A DNA stretch of 64,000 nucleotides from an uncultured Flavobacteriaceae bacterium (GCA_947501625.1 CANMWN010000004.1:186001-250000), one strand, 5' to 3'; positions 41,828-50,325 are shown, numbered from the stretch's first letter. Notes: a model not told the origin generated them from the letters alone. Made by a program: numbers and translations.

Positions 41828-43327
41828 ATGAAAAACCTTAATTACCAAATCATTATTAGTTTTCTTGGACTCACTTCAATGCTCAATGGCTTTTTTATGT
41901 TGTTGGCAGTCCCATTTAGTATATATCATCAAGAAAATGCAAAATGGGGAATTTTAATTGCAGGAGTTCTCACTTTAGTAATTGGTTTCTTAATGTGGTT
42001 TTTTAATAGAGATGCTGAAAAAAACTTACATAAAAAAGAGGGTTATGTAATTGTAACCTTCGGATGGCTTATTTTATCGCTCACTGGTACTCTGCCCTAT
42101 TTATTTACTGGAGCAATTCCAGATTTTACCAATGCTTTTTTTGAAACTATCTCAGGGTATTCAACAACTGGATCTTCAATACTAACCGATATAGAATCGA
42201 TGCCAAAAGGAATTCTATTTTGGCGAAGTGCTACGCATTGGATTGGAGGAATGGGAATCATCGTTTTAACTATTGCTATTCTACCATTATTAGGTATTGG
42301 TGGAATGCAATTATTTATGGCTGAAGCGCCTGGACCATCGGCAGACAAAATGCACCCAAGAATTACTGAAACTGCTAAAAGATTATGGTTTATCTATTTT
42401 TCACTAACTATCACAGAGTTTTTATTACTAAAAATTGCTGGAATGAATTGGTTTGATGCCATTAATCATGCTATGGCAACGATGAGTACTGGAGGTTTTT
42501 CTACCAAAAATGATAGTGTTGCATTTTGGAATGGATTACCAATGGTACAATACATTATTACTTTTTTCATGTTTATTGCTGGTACCAACTTTATAGTTTC
42601 TTATTTTGTTTTTAAAGGAAAATTTCAACGAGTAATAAAAAATGAAGAATTTAAATGGTATTTTTTTGGTGCATTAGGACTCATAATCTTGATTACAGTT
42701 TTAATACTCAATTTTCAAGACCCAAATCTTCAATCAACAGTTGAGCACCCTAAACCTTGGGGAGCATTTGAAAGCGCTTTTAGACATGCATTATTTCAAG
42801 TAATAGCCATATTAACAACAACTGGTTTTGTAACTGCCGATTTCACTATGTGGAATTCTTTTATAACCATGCTTATTTTTTCTTTGTTTTTTATTGGAGG
42901 TTCGGCAGGATCTACAAGTGGAGGCGTAAAAATTGTCCGTCATATTATGATGATTAAAAGTAGTATTTTGGAGTTAAAAAAACTACTACATCCTAGCGCT
43001 ATAATTCCTGTAAGATATGGAGGCAAAGCAGTAAATCAAAGTATTATTTTTAATATCCTTTCCTTTTTTGTTTTATACATGCTTATCTTTATTTTGAGTT
43101 CAGTAATTTTAACTTTTTTTGGATTAGATTTTACCTCAGCCATTGGTGCAGCTGCATCATCATTAGGAAATATTGGACCAGCTATTGGAACTGTAAGTCC
43201 TGTTGATAATTATGCACATCTATCTATTCCTGCAAAATGGTTTTGTACTTTCCTTATGTTGATTGGACGTTTGGAATTATTTACAGTGCTTGTATTATTT
43301 ACTCCCTATTTTTGGAAAAAAAACTAA
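41828..43327 (+). CDS. trkH: Trk potassium uptake channel TrkH
   Basis: Potassium-translocating membrane subunit (499 residues from the ATG at 41828; a TTG 3 bp earlier is in frame). The four pore-loop repeats are visible, including TISGYSTTGSSILTDIE, MATMSTGGFSTKNDS, ILTTTGFVTADF and SLGNIGPAIGTVSP. Operon with trkA. Confidence 0.95.
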   Translation: MKNLNYQIIISFLGLTSMLNGFFMLLAVPFSIYHQENAKWGILIAGVLTLVIGFLMWFFNRDAEKNLHKKEGYVIVTFGWLILSLTGTLPYLFTGAIPDFTNAFFETISGYSTTGSSILTDIESMPKGILFWRSATHWIGGMGIIVLTIAILPLLGIGGMQLFMAEAPGPSADKMHPRITETAKRLWFIYFSLTITEFLLLKIAGMNWFDAINHAMATMSTGGFSTKNDSVAFWNGLPMVQYIITFFMFIAGTNFIVSYFVFKGKFQRVIKNEEFKWYFFGALGLIILITVLILNFQDPNLQSTVEHPKPWGAFESAFRHALFQVIAILTTTGFVTADFTMWNSFITMLIFSLFFIGGSAGSTSGGVKIVRHIMMIKSSILELKKLLHPSAIIPVRYGGKAVNQSIIFNILSFFVLYMLIFILSSVILTFFGLDFTSAIGAAASSLGNIGPAIGTVSPVDNYAHLSIPAKWFCTFLMLIGRLELFTVLVLFTPYFWKKN

Positions 43328-43376
43328 TTAATTGTAACATTACTTTTATCAAATCGTTTTATTAAAAAAACATGGA

Positions 43377-43949
43377 ATGCTACAAAAAGGAAAACGCATT
43401 TTTTATATACTTTGGGTAATTGCAGTTATAAGTTTTGTTATAATTTCGATTAAAAATCCAGAAATTATAACTCCTGAATATTTATTAGAATTTATCAAAA
43501 ATTTCAATACCGAAGTTTTAGTACTCTATATATTGATAACTTTCATTAGAGGCTTCTTTTTAATTCCTAGTACGCCTTTTGTTTTATTAGGTATAATGCT
43601 ATTTCCTGAAAAACCATTCTTAGTCTTAACAATCTCTATGCTTGGTATTCTTTTTTCATCTACTATGCTCTACTATTTTTCCGATATGCTAGGATTTAGT
43701 AGTTACTTAGAGAAGAAATTTCCTAGTAAAATTGAGCAATGGAAGACTAAACTAACATCTTCAAAATCAACACTATTTATTGCAGGTTGGGCACTATTCC
43801 CATTTGTCCCAACCGATCTTATTTGTTATGTTGCTGGAATCATTAAAATTCCTTTTAAAAATATGATTACTGGTATTCTTATTGGCGAACTTATTCTAGT
43901 AACCATCTATGTTTATTTTGGAGCCAACTTGATGAGTTTTTTTATTTAA
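43377..43949 (+). CDS. TVP38/TMEM64 (DedA-like) membrane protein
   Basis: A 190-residue inner-membrane protein with about five hydrophobic segments. It has the VTT-domain pattern (RGFFLIPSTPFVLLGIMLF; then a polar loop; GWALFPFVPTDLICYVAGII). Relatives act as lipid scramblases or in membrane homeostasis; the role here is unknown. It lies 49 bp after trkH. Confidence 0.8.
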   Translation: MLQKGKRIFYILWVIAVISFVIISIKNPEIITPEYLLEFIKNFNTEVLVLYILITFIRGFFLIPSTPFVLLGIMLFPEKPFLVLTISMLGILFSSTMLYYFSDMLGFSSYLEKKFPSKIEQWKTKLTSSKSTLFIAGWALFPFVPTDLICYVAGIIKIPFKNMITGILIGELILVTIYVYFGANLMSFFI

Positions 43950-44014
43950 AACAACGCTACTATCTCATAATAAAAAAACAGTAATATAGATGATATTCTT
44001 TTTCTTCTAAAAAA

Positions 44015-44033
44015 AGCGTATATTTGATACGCT
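44015..44033 (+). promoter_or_regulatory. Palindrome over the recombinase -7 box
   Basis: AGCGTAT ATTTG ATACGCT is a perfect 7-bp inverted repeat ending one base before the ATG at 44034. The -7 box TATATTTG (44019-44026) lies inside it, so a bound repressor or an RNA hairpin at the start codon would block expression. Confidence 0.5.
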
Positions 44034-45227
44034 ATGAGTAATACATTTTCAAAAACTTCTATTTTATTAAAAAAAGTTCTACATCGTAAAGAAGTACAAC
44101 TCGTTTTATATTTTCAATACAATCAAAGTCTTATTGATAAGATTAAAAAAATTCCTGGATTCAAATGGAGTAAAACATTGAGAGGTTGGTACATTTTATA
44201 TACCAATGACAACATAGCGGTTTTTAATAAAGAATTTTCAAAAGAAGAATATGACTTAAAATATCACGATTCCATTTATCAGAAAATAGAATTAAAAGTA
44301 ACAAGGAAACCACGAAAAATATCAGAAGAAAACAAAAATATTCTTCGAGGATATGTCAAATATCTAAAAGGAAGAAAATATAGTGAAAGTACTGTAAAAA
44401 CTTATTTTACTTTCATTGCCGATTTCATTGATTATATCAAAGACAAGCCTTTAAATAAATTAACAAATCGCGATGTAGAAAAATTTACTGAAGATGTATT
44501 TGTACCAAGAAAATATAGCGTAAATACGTACCGGCAAATGATAAGTGCCATTAAATTATTTAAAGAATTTTATCCATCTTGTGCCATTGACAACCTAAAA
44601 CTAAGAAGACCTCATAAAAGTAAAATTCTACCAAGTGTGTTGTCTCAAGAAGAAGTTTTTGATTTATTACGCTCTACAAAAAACTTAAAACACCGAGCCA
44701 TATTAGCATTGATTTATTCTAGCGGATTGCGAGTTGGCGAATTAATAAACTTGCAATTAAGACATATAGATATTGATCGAAGACAGTTACTGATAAAAAA
44801 TGCAAAAGGTAGAAAAGATAGATATGTAGTACTGGCAGATAGTTTTTTACCCTTATTACAAAACTATTTTTTTACCTATAGACCTGAATTATATTTTGTT
44901 GAAGGTGAAAAATCTAAAAAATATTCGGCAAGTAGTATTCGAAAATTTCTAAATCGTTCTTGTAATATTGCTAAGATTACTAAAAAAGTAACTCCACACA
45001 CGCTTAGACATAGTTATGCAACACATTTATTAGAAAATGGAATTGGACTAAGACATATTCAAGAATTATTAGGACACTCAAAACCAGAAACGACAATGAT
45101 TTATACACATGTTGCAAAAAAAGACTTGTTGGACGTAAAAAGTCCTCTAGACACCCTACTTTTATCACTAACAAAAAACGGTAAACAGGAACAAAAGTTC
45201 CTTTTATCCGGAAATATGAACCCATAA
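44034..45227 (+). CDS. Tyrosine recombinase of the cassette array, with HARP-like N-terminal domain
   Basis: Site-specific tyrosine recombinase (397 residues). Catalytic residues: Arg233 (GLRVGE), Lys258 (AKGRKDR), His322 and Arg325 (HTLRH), His348 (LGHSK) and nucleophile Tyr357 (MIYTHV). The core-binding SAM-like domain is at about 104-183. The extra N-terminal 85 residues contain FQYNQSLIDKIKKIPGFKWS then GWYI, a pattern like the HARP domain of fork-remodelling ATPases. The long insertion that integron integrases carry before HTLRH is missing. The gene points toward the array, whose first unit begins 28 bp past its stop; classical intI genes point away. It is the likely enzyme of the array, but XerC-like roles elsewhere cannot be excluded. 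Confidence 0.88.
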   Translation: MSNTFSKTSILLKKVLHRKEVQLVLYFQYNQSLIDKIKKIPGFKWSKTLRGWYILYTNDNIAVFNKEFSKEEYDLKYHDSIYQKIELKVTRKPRKISEENKNILRGYVKYLKGRKYSESTVKTYFTFIADFIDYIKDKPLNKLTNRDVEKFTEDVFVPRKYSVNTYRQMISAIKLFKEFYPSCAIDNLKLRRPHKSKILPSVLSQEEVFDLLRSTKNLKHRAILALIYSSGLRVGELINLQLRHIDIDRRQLLIKNAKGRKDRYVVLADSFLPLLQNYFFTYRPELYFVEGEKSKKYSASSIRKFLNRSCNIAKITKKVTPHTLRHSYATHLLENGIGLRHIQELLGHSKPETTMIYTHVAKKDLLDVKSPLDTLLLSLTKNGKQEQKFLLSGNMNP

Positions 45228-45267
45228 AAGAGTATTTTAGTACTTTTATAACGAGTTGAAGCACATT
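45228..45267 (+). other. Candidate primary attachment site (attI-like) at the recombinase end
   Basis: Between the recombinase stop and the first repeat unit lie 27 bp with a small hairpin (AAAAGAGTA...GTACTTTT). Then follows GTTGAAGCACATT (45255-45267), which recurs at 50675-50687 after the last unit. The G|TT at 45255/45256 would be the cleavage point by analogy with integrons. Confidence 0.5.
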
Positions 45268-45607
45268 CAGCAAAGCTGAACTTTTGTTTCTTCGTGCTTC
45301 GCACTCCCATCCCAAAAGATTGTGCTTCAACAGACCTGCTAAACCAAATTATTTAGTATAGTGATATTTAAAATTAATATCACCTTTGCTGGGCATCGAG
45401 CCAAAACGATGCACCAACTTTTACTAAACATAATTTGGCTCTGCAATTTTTGCTCCCAATAATCGAAATTTGGCAAATAACGCAAGACTCGCTTGCTATT
45501 CGATAAATTATTATCAGATTGATATAGGAAGTCTAATATCTGATAATAATTGCCCAAATTCCTTATATTTACTCAAAAATTACAGAACTACGTTTAGCAG
45601 GTCTGTT
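45255..45607 (+). repeat. R unit, copy 1 (353 bp, geneless, foldable)
   Basis: Read as a cassette, it starts GTTGAAGCACA (45255-45265), whose complement TGTGCTTCAAC is at 45321-45331; the 55-bp body between holds hairpin TTCAGC-AAA-GCTGAA. The rest is bounded by a 16-bp inverted repeat, AACAGACCTGCTAAAC (45329-45344) and GTTTAGCAGGTCTGTT (45592-45607). Branch A: 45344-45358 with 45422-45438, enclosing GTGATATT/AATATCAC (45361-45383) and GCATCG/CGATGC (45393-45412). Branch B: AATTTGGCAA (45467) with TTGCCCAAATT (45550), enclosing GCAAG/CTTGC and AATTATTATCAGA/TCTGATAATAATT (45506-45551). Confidence 0.9.
45539..45571 (+). promoter_or_regulatory. Possible outward promoter in the R unit (five copies)
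   Basis: TATATTTA (45564-45571) differs from TAnnTTTG by one base; TCTG (45539-45542) lies 21 nt upstream, one mismatch from TTTG. It points into the next cassette, whose gene starts 26-46 bp past each R unit. The same site is present in every R copy. Weak but well placed. Confidence 0.35.
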
Positions 45608-46609
45608 CTACGCAATTTGACTAACCATTAAACCCAGAGAATAAATTGACAATTTTTTACATAATATTAGCATTAGTCGGAATTTTTGTGATTTTCGGAG
45701 TAATTGGAACTATTCAAGAAAAGAATAATCCAAAACTGAAAGAATCTAAATCGACTAATAAACCTCAAAGTCGGACAAATAAAACTTTGCCGACTGTTCA
45801 ACAATTAGTTGATGAAGTAAAAACAATCGAGGATTTTAAAAAGTTAAGAACTGCTTTCAATCGAGCGGAAAAAAGTTACGAAAACAGTCAAACTGACAAT
45901 CCGCAAGTTGAGAGAAAATACAGAATTTACGATGATGCTTTTTGGAAAGCGAGTGACAAAACTCTTTATCTACAATTCGTTCCTGATTTGGATTTAAATA
46001 TGTCAAAAGAAAAAATCGAAAATGCGTATAAAATCATACCAATTGCGGAATATGAAACTGTACGGAATGAAATTGGCGGAACTGAATACGAATGGATTGA
46101 AATATCTGCAAACGACTTTATTGAAAAGGAATTTGAGAAAAAACCAATGTATTTTGACAGTTTGCCAAAGTTTCAGTTAATATCAAATGACACCGAAAAA
46201 ACATACGAGGAAAAAATAGAGTTGATAAACGAATTTGGAAAATCGAATAAACCGTTTGTTGACGAATTTTTTCACGGACTTAAACCAAATGAACTCGGAA
46301 TCGAATGGATTAAGGAAAAGTTACAGGAATTTGGAATTCCTATGGTTGACAAAGTTTATGAACTTGGTTACACAACACCAAAAAAAGTTTTGGAAATTGA
46401 CCTTGAGGAAATGAAAAACATCAGCGGATTTGGACCAAAGAAAATTGAGCAATTAAAACAAGCAATCGAACGAATAAAAACTGCGTAGAACAACGTGTAT
46501 AATTAATGGCTAGTTCTCGCCTACTTACGAAAATCCTCGCGGATTTTCTATCCAGTTTTTATTTGCTAAATTAGGTGCTTAAACACGCCACTAATCATAC
46601 ACAAAACCG
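45606..46609 (+). mobile_element. Gene cassette V1 (1,004 bp)
   Basis: From TT after R copy 1 to G before R copy 2. Start GTTCTACGCA (45605-45614) is the exact complement of TGCGTAGAAC (46482-46491) at the gene end. One gene fills the unit. Confidence 0.75.
45646..46488 (+). CDS. V1 cassette protein: membrane-anchored, helix-hairpin-helix end
   Basis: A 280-residue protein of unknown function. An N-terminal hydrophobic segment (IFYIILALVGIFVIFGVIG) would anchor it in the membrane. A polar middle follows, and the last 40 residues form a helix-hairpin-helix (LEEMKNISGFGPKKIEQLKQ), usually a DNA-binding or protein-contact element. The start is TTG 39 bp after the R unit; no ATG precedes the membrane segment. 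Its TAG stop lies inside the recombination site. Arg codons CGA and CGG look more frequent than in flanking genes, which suggests foreign origin. Confidence 0.65.
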   Translation: MTIFYIILALVGIFVIFGVIGTIQEKNNPKLKESKSTNKPQSRTNKTLPTVQQLVDEVKTIEDFKKLRTAFNRAEKSYENSQTDNPQVERKYRIYDDAFWKASDKTLYLQFVPDLDLNMSKEKIENAYKIIPIAEYETVRNEIGGTEYEWIEISANDFIEKEFEKKPMYFDSLPKFQLISNDTEKTYEEKIELINEFGKSNKPFVDEFFHGLKPNELGIEWIKEKLQEFGIPMVDKVYELGYTTPKKVLEIDLEEMKNISGFGPKKIEQLKQAIERIKTA

Positions 46610-46611
46610 TT
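46482..46611 (+). repeat. attC-like site of cassette V1
   Basis: Outer arm TGCGTAGAAC pairs with the cassette's own start. Inner arms GTGTATAATTAATGG and CCACTAATCATACAC pair with two G-T type changes. Near the tip is hairpin GAAAATCC-TCGC-GGATTTTC (46529-46548). The site ends CCG|TT at 46609/46610. Confidence 0.75.
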
Positions 46612-46961
46612 GAAGCACATTCAGCAAAGCTGAACTTTTGTTTCTTCGTGCTTCGCACTCCCATCCCAAAAGATTGTGCTTCAACAGACCTGCTAAACCA
46701 AATTATTTAGTATAGTGATATTTAAAATTAATATCACCTTTGCTGGGCATCGAGCCAAAACGATGCACCAACTTTTACTAAACATAATTTGGCTCTGCAA
46801 TTTTTGCTCCCAATAATCGAAATTTGGCAAATAACGCAAGACTCGCTTGCTATTCGATAAATTATTATCAGATTGATATAGGAAGTCTAATATCTGATAA
46901 TAATTGCCCAAATTCCTTATATTTACTCAAAAATTACAGAACTACGTTTAGCAGGTCTGTT
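46609..46961 (+). repeat. R unit, copy 2
   Basis: Identical to copy 1 over all 353 bases by eye. Lies between cassettes V1 and V2. Confidence 0.9.
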
Positions 46962-47006
46962 GGCAATAATTTGAGAAAACCGAAATCCGAATCTGAATTT
47001 GTGAAT

Positions 47007-47369
47007 ATGACTGAAATTCCTTTACTGACTTTTGACAAACTATTTGAGTTGGTTGAGGAAAATCGATTTGAAAACGAAACTGACAGAAAGATTGCGGAAA
47101 AGATACTCGAAGTGGAAAATGATTGGGGAGATTGGAAAACCTCTGTCAAGAATTTAAATGAATTTATTATTGCATTGGAAAAAGAAGTTAGCGGAACTGT
47201 AACCAAATCAAGTTTGAATAAACTCTTGAAAAAATATAATCGGAATATTGCTCAAAATGCTTGGGAAGCAGAAACCGTTAGTTCTTTATTAGAAATTTTT
47301 GAGTTGACTAAAGAAACGGAATTGAGAAAAATATTTATCGAACTGACTAAAAAAAATAGAATGGAGTAA
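47007..47369 (+). CDS. V2 cassette protein 1, unknown function
   Basis: A 120-residue acidic, helical protein (LTFDKLFELVEENRFENETD; IFELTKETELRKIFIELTKK) with no recognised domain. The frame is open back into the R unit; the ATG at 47007 is the first after the cassette boundary (a GTG lies at 47001). The next gene starts on the base after its stop, so the pair may work together. Confidence 0.55.
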   Translation: MTEIPLLTFDKLFELVEENRFENETDRKIAEKILEVENDWGDWKTSVKNLNEFIIALEKEVSGTVTKSSLNKLLKKYNRNIAQNAWEAETVSSLLEIFELTKETELRKIFIELTKKNRME

Positions 47370-47768
47370 ATGGAACTTTACGATTTTAATAAAGATGCTT
47401 ATAATAAAGTTGTTGAATTAGTTAAATTTAGGTTCTACAAGCAAATTAAAGATACTGGAATTGTTTTTAAAGAAATTTTATTATCCAAAAATCTAGTAAC
47501 AAAAAACGAGTTCTATATTTTAGTTTGTAATGACCAAGAAAATAACCATTACATAAGATTTAAAAATTCCAAAGTACTTTTCATCAGATTAAAACAAATT
47601 GCTGAAAAAAGATTAAATAAACTAGAATTGTTCGAAAAGAAACTATTGGAAATAAATGACACTGAATCTTATGGAGAATCACGTTATTTTAATGACACCG
47701 AAATGACAGCAATTGGAATATCAACGATAAAAGATTTATTGAATCATTTTGACAATAAACTGAAATAA
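47370..47768 (+). CDS. V2 cassette protein 2, unknown function
   Basis: A 132-residue protein, directly after the first gene (TAA then ATG). Lys/Glu/Phe-rich, with FYILVCNDQENNHYIRFKNS and IRLKQIAEKRLNKLELFEKK. No family recognised. A two-protein module such as toxin-antitoxin is possible from the arrangement only. Confidence 0.55.
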   Translation: MELYDFNKDAYNKVVELVKFRFYKQIKDTGIVFKEILLSKNLVTKNEFYILVCNDQENNHYIRFKNSKVLFIRLKQIAEKRLNKLELFEKKLLEINDTESYGESRYFNDTEMTAIGISTIKDLLNHFDNKLK

Positions 47769-47773
47769 AAAAC

Positions 47774-47905
47774 TATTGCCAACAATGTGTATAATTCATT
47801 ACTAGTTATAGTCTAATTACGAAAGTCCTCGCAGACTTTCTATCTGTGATTTATTTGCTAACTATAGTGCTTAAACCACGCAACGAAATCATACACTAGA
47901 CCGTT
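47774..47905 (+). repeat. attC-like site of cassette V2
   Basis: Outer arm TATTGCCAAC; inner arm GTGTATAATTC faces GAAATCATACAC. The tip hairpin is GAAAGTC-CTCGCA-GACTTTC (47821-47840); compared with V1 both sides have changed together. Ends CCG|TT at 47903/47904. Confidence 0.75.
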
Positions 47906-48255
47906 GAAGCACATTCAGCAAAGCTGAACTTTTGTTTCTTCGTGCTTCGCACTCCCATCCCAAAAGATTGTGCTTCAACAGACCTGCTAAACCAAATTAT
48001 TTAGTATAGTGATATTTAAAATTAATATCACCTTTGCTGGGCATCGAGCCAAAACGATGCACCAACTTTTACTAAACATAATTTGGCTCTGCAATTTTTG
48101 CTCCCAATAATCGAAATTTGGCAAATAACGCAAGACTCGCTTGCTATTCGATAAATTATTATCAGATTGATATAGGAAGTCTAATATCTGATAATAATTG
48201 CCCAAATTCCTTATATTTACTCAAAAATTACAGAACTACGTTTAGCAGGTCTGTT
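47903..48255 (+). repeat. R unit, copy 3
   Basis: Identical to copy 1 over all 353 bases by eye. Lies between cassettes V2 and V3. Confidence 0.9.
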
Positions 48256-48931
48256 GTGCGTCATTTTTGAGAAAGACAGAATGCTAATTAAAAAATACAC
48301 CTCGAATTGGATTAAAAATTTTGCGGACTTAAAACGTGAGATTGAAAATGGATTAAACGGACTTAAATGTCACATTGAACACGTTGGCAGTACTTCAATC
48401 CCTAATTTGGATTCTAAACCAATAATAGATATTGATATTATTTATGATAATGAGTCCGAATTTGAAAAAATCAAATCTGGATTAATAAAAATCGGTTATT
48501 ATCATAATGGAAACCAAGGAATTGAAAAACGAGAAGTTTTTAAGCGAGACGGAAATTCATCGAACGGAATTTTGGATTCAATTCCCCATCACCTTTATGT
48601 TTGTCCAAAGAATAGTGAATCCTTGGAAAGACACATTCTGATGCGGAATTTTTTAAGGAAAAATGATTGGGCTAGATTGAAATATCAGGAAATGAAATAT
48701 GAACTAGCAGAAAAAGCAAATCAGAATAAAAAACTGTATGCAGAATTGAAAGAATTGAATGTTAATGAATTTATTGACGAAATTATAAAGAAAGAAAAAA
48801 CGAACGCACAACAACGTGTATAATACATTGCTTCTGCTGGATAAGACGATGATCTTTGTGTGCTTTTTACTATATTGTAACTGCGGAAAATTAATCGCGT
48901 ACTTGACCGCAACAAACCATACACGTGCACG
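48254..48931 (+). mobile_element. Gene cassette V3 (678 bp)
   Basis: Start GTTGTGCGT (48253-48261) is the complement of ACGCACAAC (48804-48812). One gene. Confidence 0.75.
48281..48823 (+). CDS. V3 cassette protein: GrpB-family protein
   Basis: A 180-residue GrpB-like protein, a family with a nucleotidyltransferase fold: GLKCHIEHVGSTSIPNLDSK with the Asp pair PIIDIDIIYD, then PHHLYVCPKNSESLERHILM. The substrate is unknown. The frame is open from 48254, but the ATG at 48281 gives the family N-terminus. The last codons (NAQQRV) are encoded by the recombination site itself. Confidence 0.8.
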   Translation: MLIKKYTSNWIKNFADLKREIENGLNGLKCHIEHVGSTSIPNLDSKPIIDIDIIYDNESEFEKIKSGLIKIGYYHNGNQGIEKREVFKRDGNSSNGILDSIPHHLYVCPKNSESLERHILMRNFLRKNDWARLKYQEMKYELAEKANQNKKLYAELKELNVNEFIDEIIKKEKTNAQQRV

Positions 48932-48933
48932 TT
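48804..48933 (+). repeat. attC-like site of cassette V3
   Basis: Outer arm ACGCACAAC; inner arms CGTGTATAATACATTGC and GCAACAAACCATACACG pair at both ends with a mismatched centre. The central part is unlike V1, V2 and V4. Ends CACG|TT at 48931/48932. Confidence 0.7.
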
Positions 48934-49283
48934 GAAGCACATTCAGCAAAGCTGAACTTTTGTTTCTTCGTGCTTCGCACTCCCATCCCAAAAGATTGTG
49001 CTTCAACAGACCTGCTAAACCAAATTATTTAGTATAGTGATATTTAAAATTAATATCACCTTTGCTGGGCATCGAGCCAAAACGATGCACCAACTTTTAC
49101 TAAACATAATTTGGCTCTGCAATTTTTGCTCCCAATAATCGAAATTTGGCAAATAACGCAAGACTCGCTTGCTATTCGATAAATTATTATCAGATTGATA
49201 TAGGAAGTCTAATATCTGATAATAATTGCCCAAATTCCTTATATTTACTCAAAAATTACAGAACTACGTTTAGCAGGTCTGTT
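48931..49283 (+). repeat. R unit, copy 4
   Basis: Identical to copy 1 over all 353 bases by eye. Lies between cassettes V3 and V4. Confidence 0.9.
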
Positions 49284-50325
49284 GTGCGTCATTTAAGAAA
49301 AACTGAAAACAAAGGAAATTGAGTTGGATAAATAAAATATTTGGAACAAATAAGGTAGAGAAAATTCCAACTCGAAAAATTGACTATATCCAAATAACAA
49401 AGGATTGGAACGCTGACCCAGTTTCGCCTGAAATTGAATTAAAAGTGGACGGAATTGACTTGATAATGGATATTTATCTTAATCATTTTCAATTCGACAA
49501 ATATCAAGAAGGAGATAAAGTCAAAATCCGATTTAAAAACTGTTCGGAATATTCTCTAAATACTTGCAATGACGAAGGGTATTTTTATGGACAATATAGA
49601 ACAAATCACAACGAATTACCTTGGGGAGAATTCTATGAAATTAAAAGCGGATTAGATAAAGAGTTACCAGTTCCAATTCAGAGAATACAAAGCGACAATT
49701 CGGACAGAAAACATTTCATATTCTTTTTTAAGGACGAGACATTCGAATGCCTTGCTTCTGACTATTATTTAGATTTTTACAACGAAAAGGTGCTAAAAAG
49801 TTGTAAAAAAACCTATAATGTAGTTTTGGAAGATAAAGAAATTGGAACTTCAAAACTCGAAAAAGCAGATGCACCAATGGGAGTTGCTTTTGGACGAATC
49901 GAATTTAATGTAATTGAAAATCCATACAAATTCATTAAAGAATATTGCTTGGGAAATAATATTGTAATAAATGAAGACGACACAGAATTCGAATTTATTG
50001 ATACTCAAGTAATATCAGAACTAAAAGTATTCAGACAAGATGGACTTGAAATAAAAGGAGTTGCTGGAAATGCAATTACAGGAATGAAAGATGAAGGATA
50101 TGAAATCTCAATTTTGGGAATTAGTTACCCATTTTACGAAGAGGAATTTCCTCATCACGTAGAACACTATAAAAATATGTTTAAGGAATAAAAAACGAAC
50201 GCACAACAATGGCTATAAGTAATTGCTTGTTCTCGCCTACTTCTGAAAATCCTCGCGGATTTTCAGTTTGGTGTGTACTTGCAAAGTTTCGTGCTAACAC
50301 ACGCAACTACTCATAGCCGAGACCG
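49282..50325 (+). mobile_element. Gene cassette V4 (1,044 bp)
   Basis: Start GTTGTGCGT (49281-49289) is the complement of ACGCACAAC (50199-50207). It shares its outer arms with V3 although the genes are unrelated. Confidence 0.75.
49319..50191 (+). CDS. V4 cassette protein, unknown function
   Basis: A 290-residue soluble-looking protein with no family I can name. It is rich in Asp, Glu and aromatic residues (VSPEIELKVDGIDLIMDIYL; DEGYFYGQYRTNHNELPWGE; FFKDETFECLASDYYLDFYN) and predicted mostly beta. The start is TTG 36 bp after the R unit, as in V1. It may be an immunity or stress protein, but nothing shows this. Confidence 0.6.
   Translation: MSWINKIFGTNKVEKIPTRKIDYIQITKDWNADPVSPEIELKVDGIDLIMDIYLNHFQFDKYQEGDKVKIRFKNCSEYSLNTCNDEGYFYGQYRTNHNELPWGEFYEIKSGLDKELPVPIQRIQSDNSDRKHFIFFFKDETFECLASDYYLDFYNEKVLKSCKKTYNVVLEDKEIGTSKLEKADAPMGVAFGRIEFNVIENPYKFIKEYCLGNNIVINEDDTEFEFIDTQVISELKVFRQDGLEIKGVAGNAITGMKDEGYEISILGISYPFYEEEFPHHVEHYKNMFKE

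Larger units (their letters stand above)
46960..47903 (+). mobile_element. Gene cassette V2 (944 bp, two genes)
   Basis: Start GTTGGCAATA (46959-46968) is the exact complement of TATTGCCAAC (47774-47783). Two adjacent genes lie inside. Confidence 0.75.

Noticed and set aside
45339-45557. A 72-codon minus-strand frame repeated in all five R units
   Set aside because: Its identity follows from the DNA identity of R. It runs antisense to the array, lies across the paired arms and has no recognisable family or promoter.
45329-45607. R as a simple MITE or insertion sequence with 16-bp terminal repeats
   Set aside because: No target duplication is seen, each copy sits exactly at G|TT, and the extra 77 bp to the left form a matching end pair. 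A site-targeting element remains a weaker alternative.
45255-45607. R as a group II intron of the attC-targeting class
   Set aside because: It is too short, with no reverse transcriptase and no domain V hairpin that I can see.
46824-47006. Upstream extension of the first V2 gene into the R unit
   Set aside because: The extension lies in the repeat and is shared with nothing; the ATG at 47007 is the first after the cassette boundary.
48704-49006. Minus-strand frames across the V3 end and the R unit
   Set aside because: They run through the foldable site and repeat and are antisense to the GrpB-like gene; similar frames recur only because R recurs.
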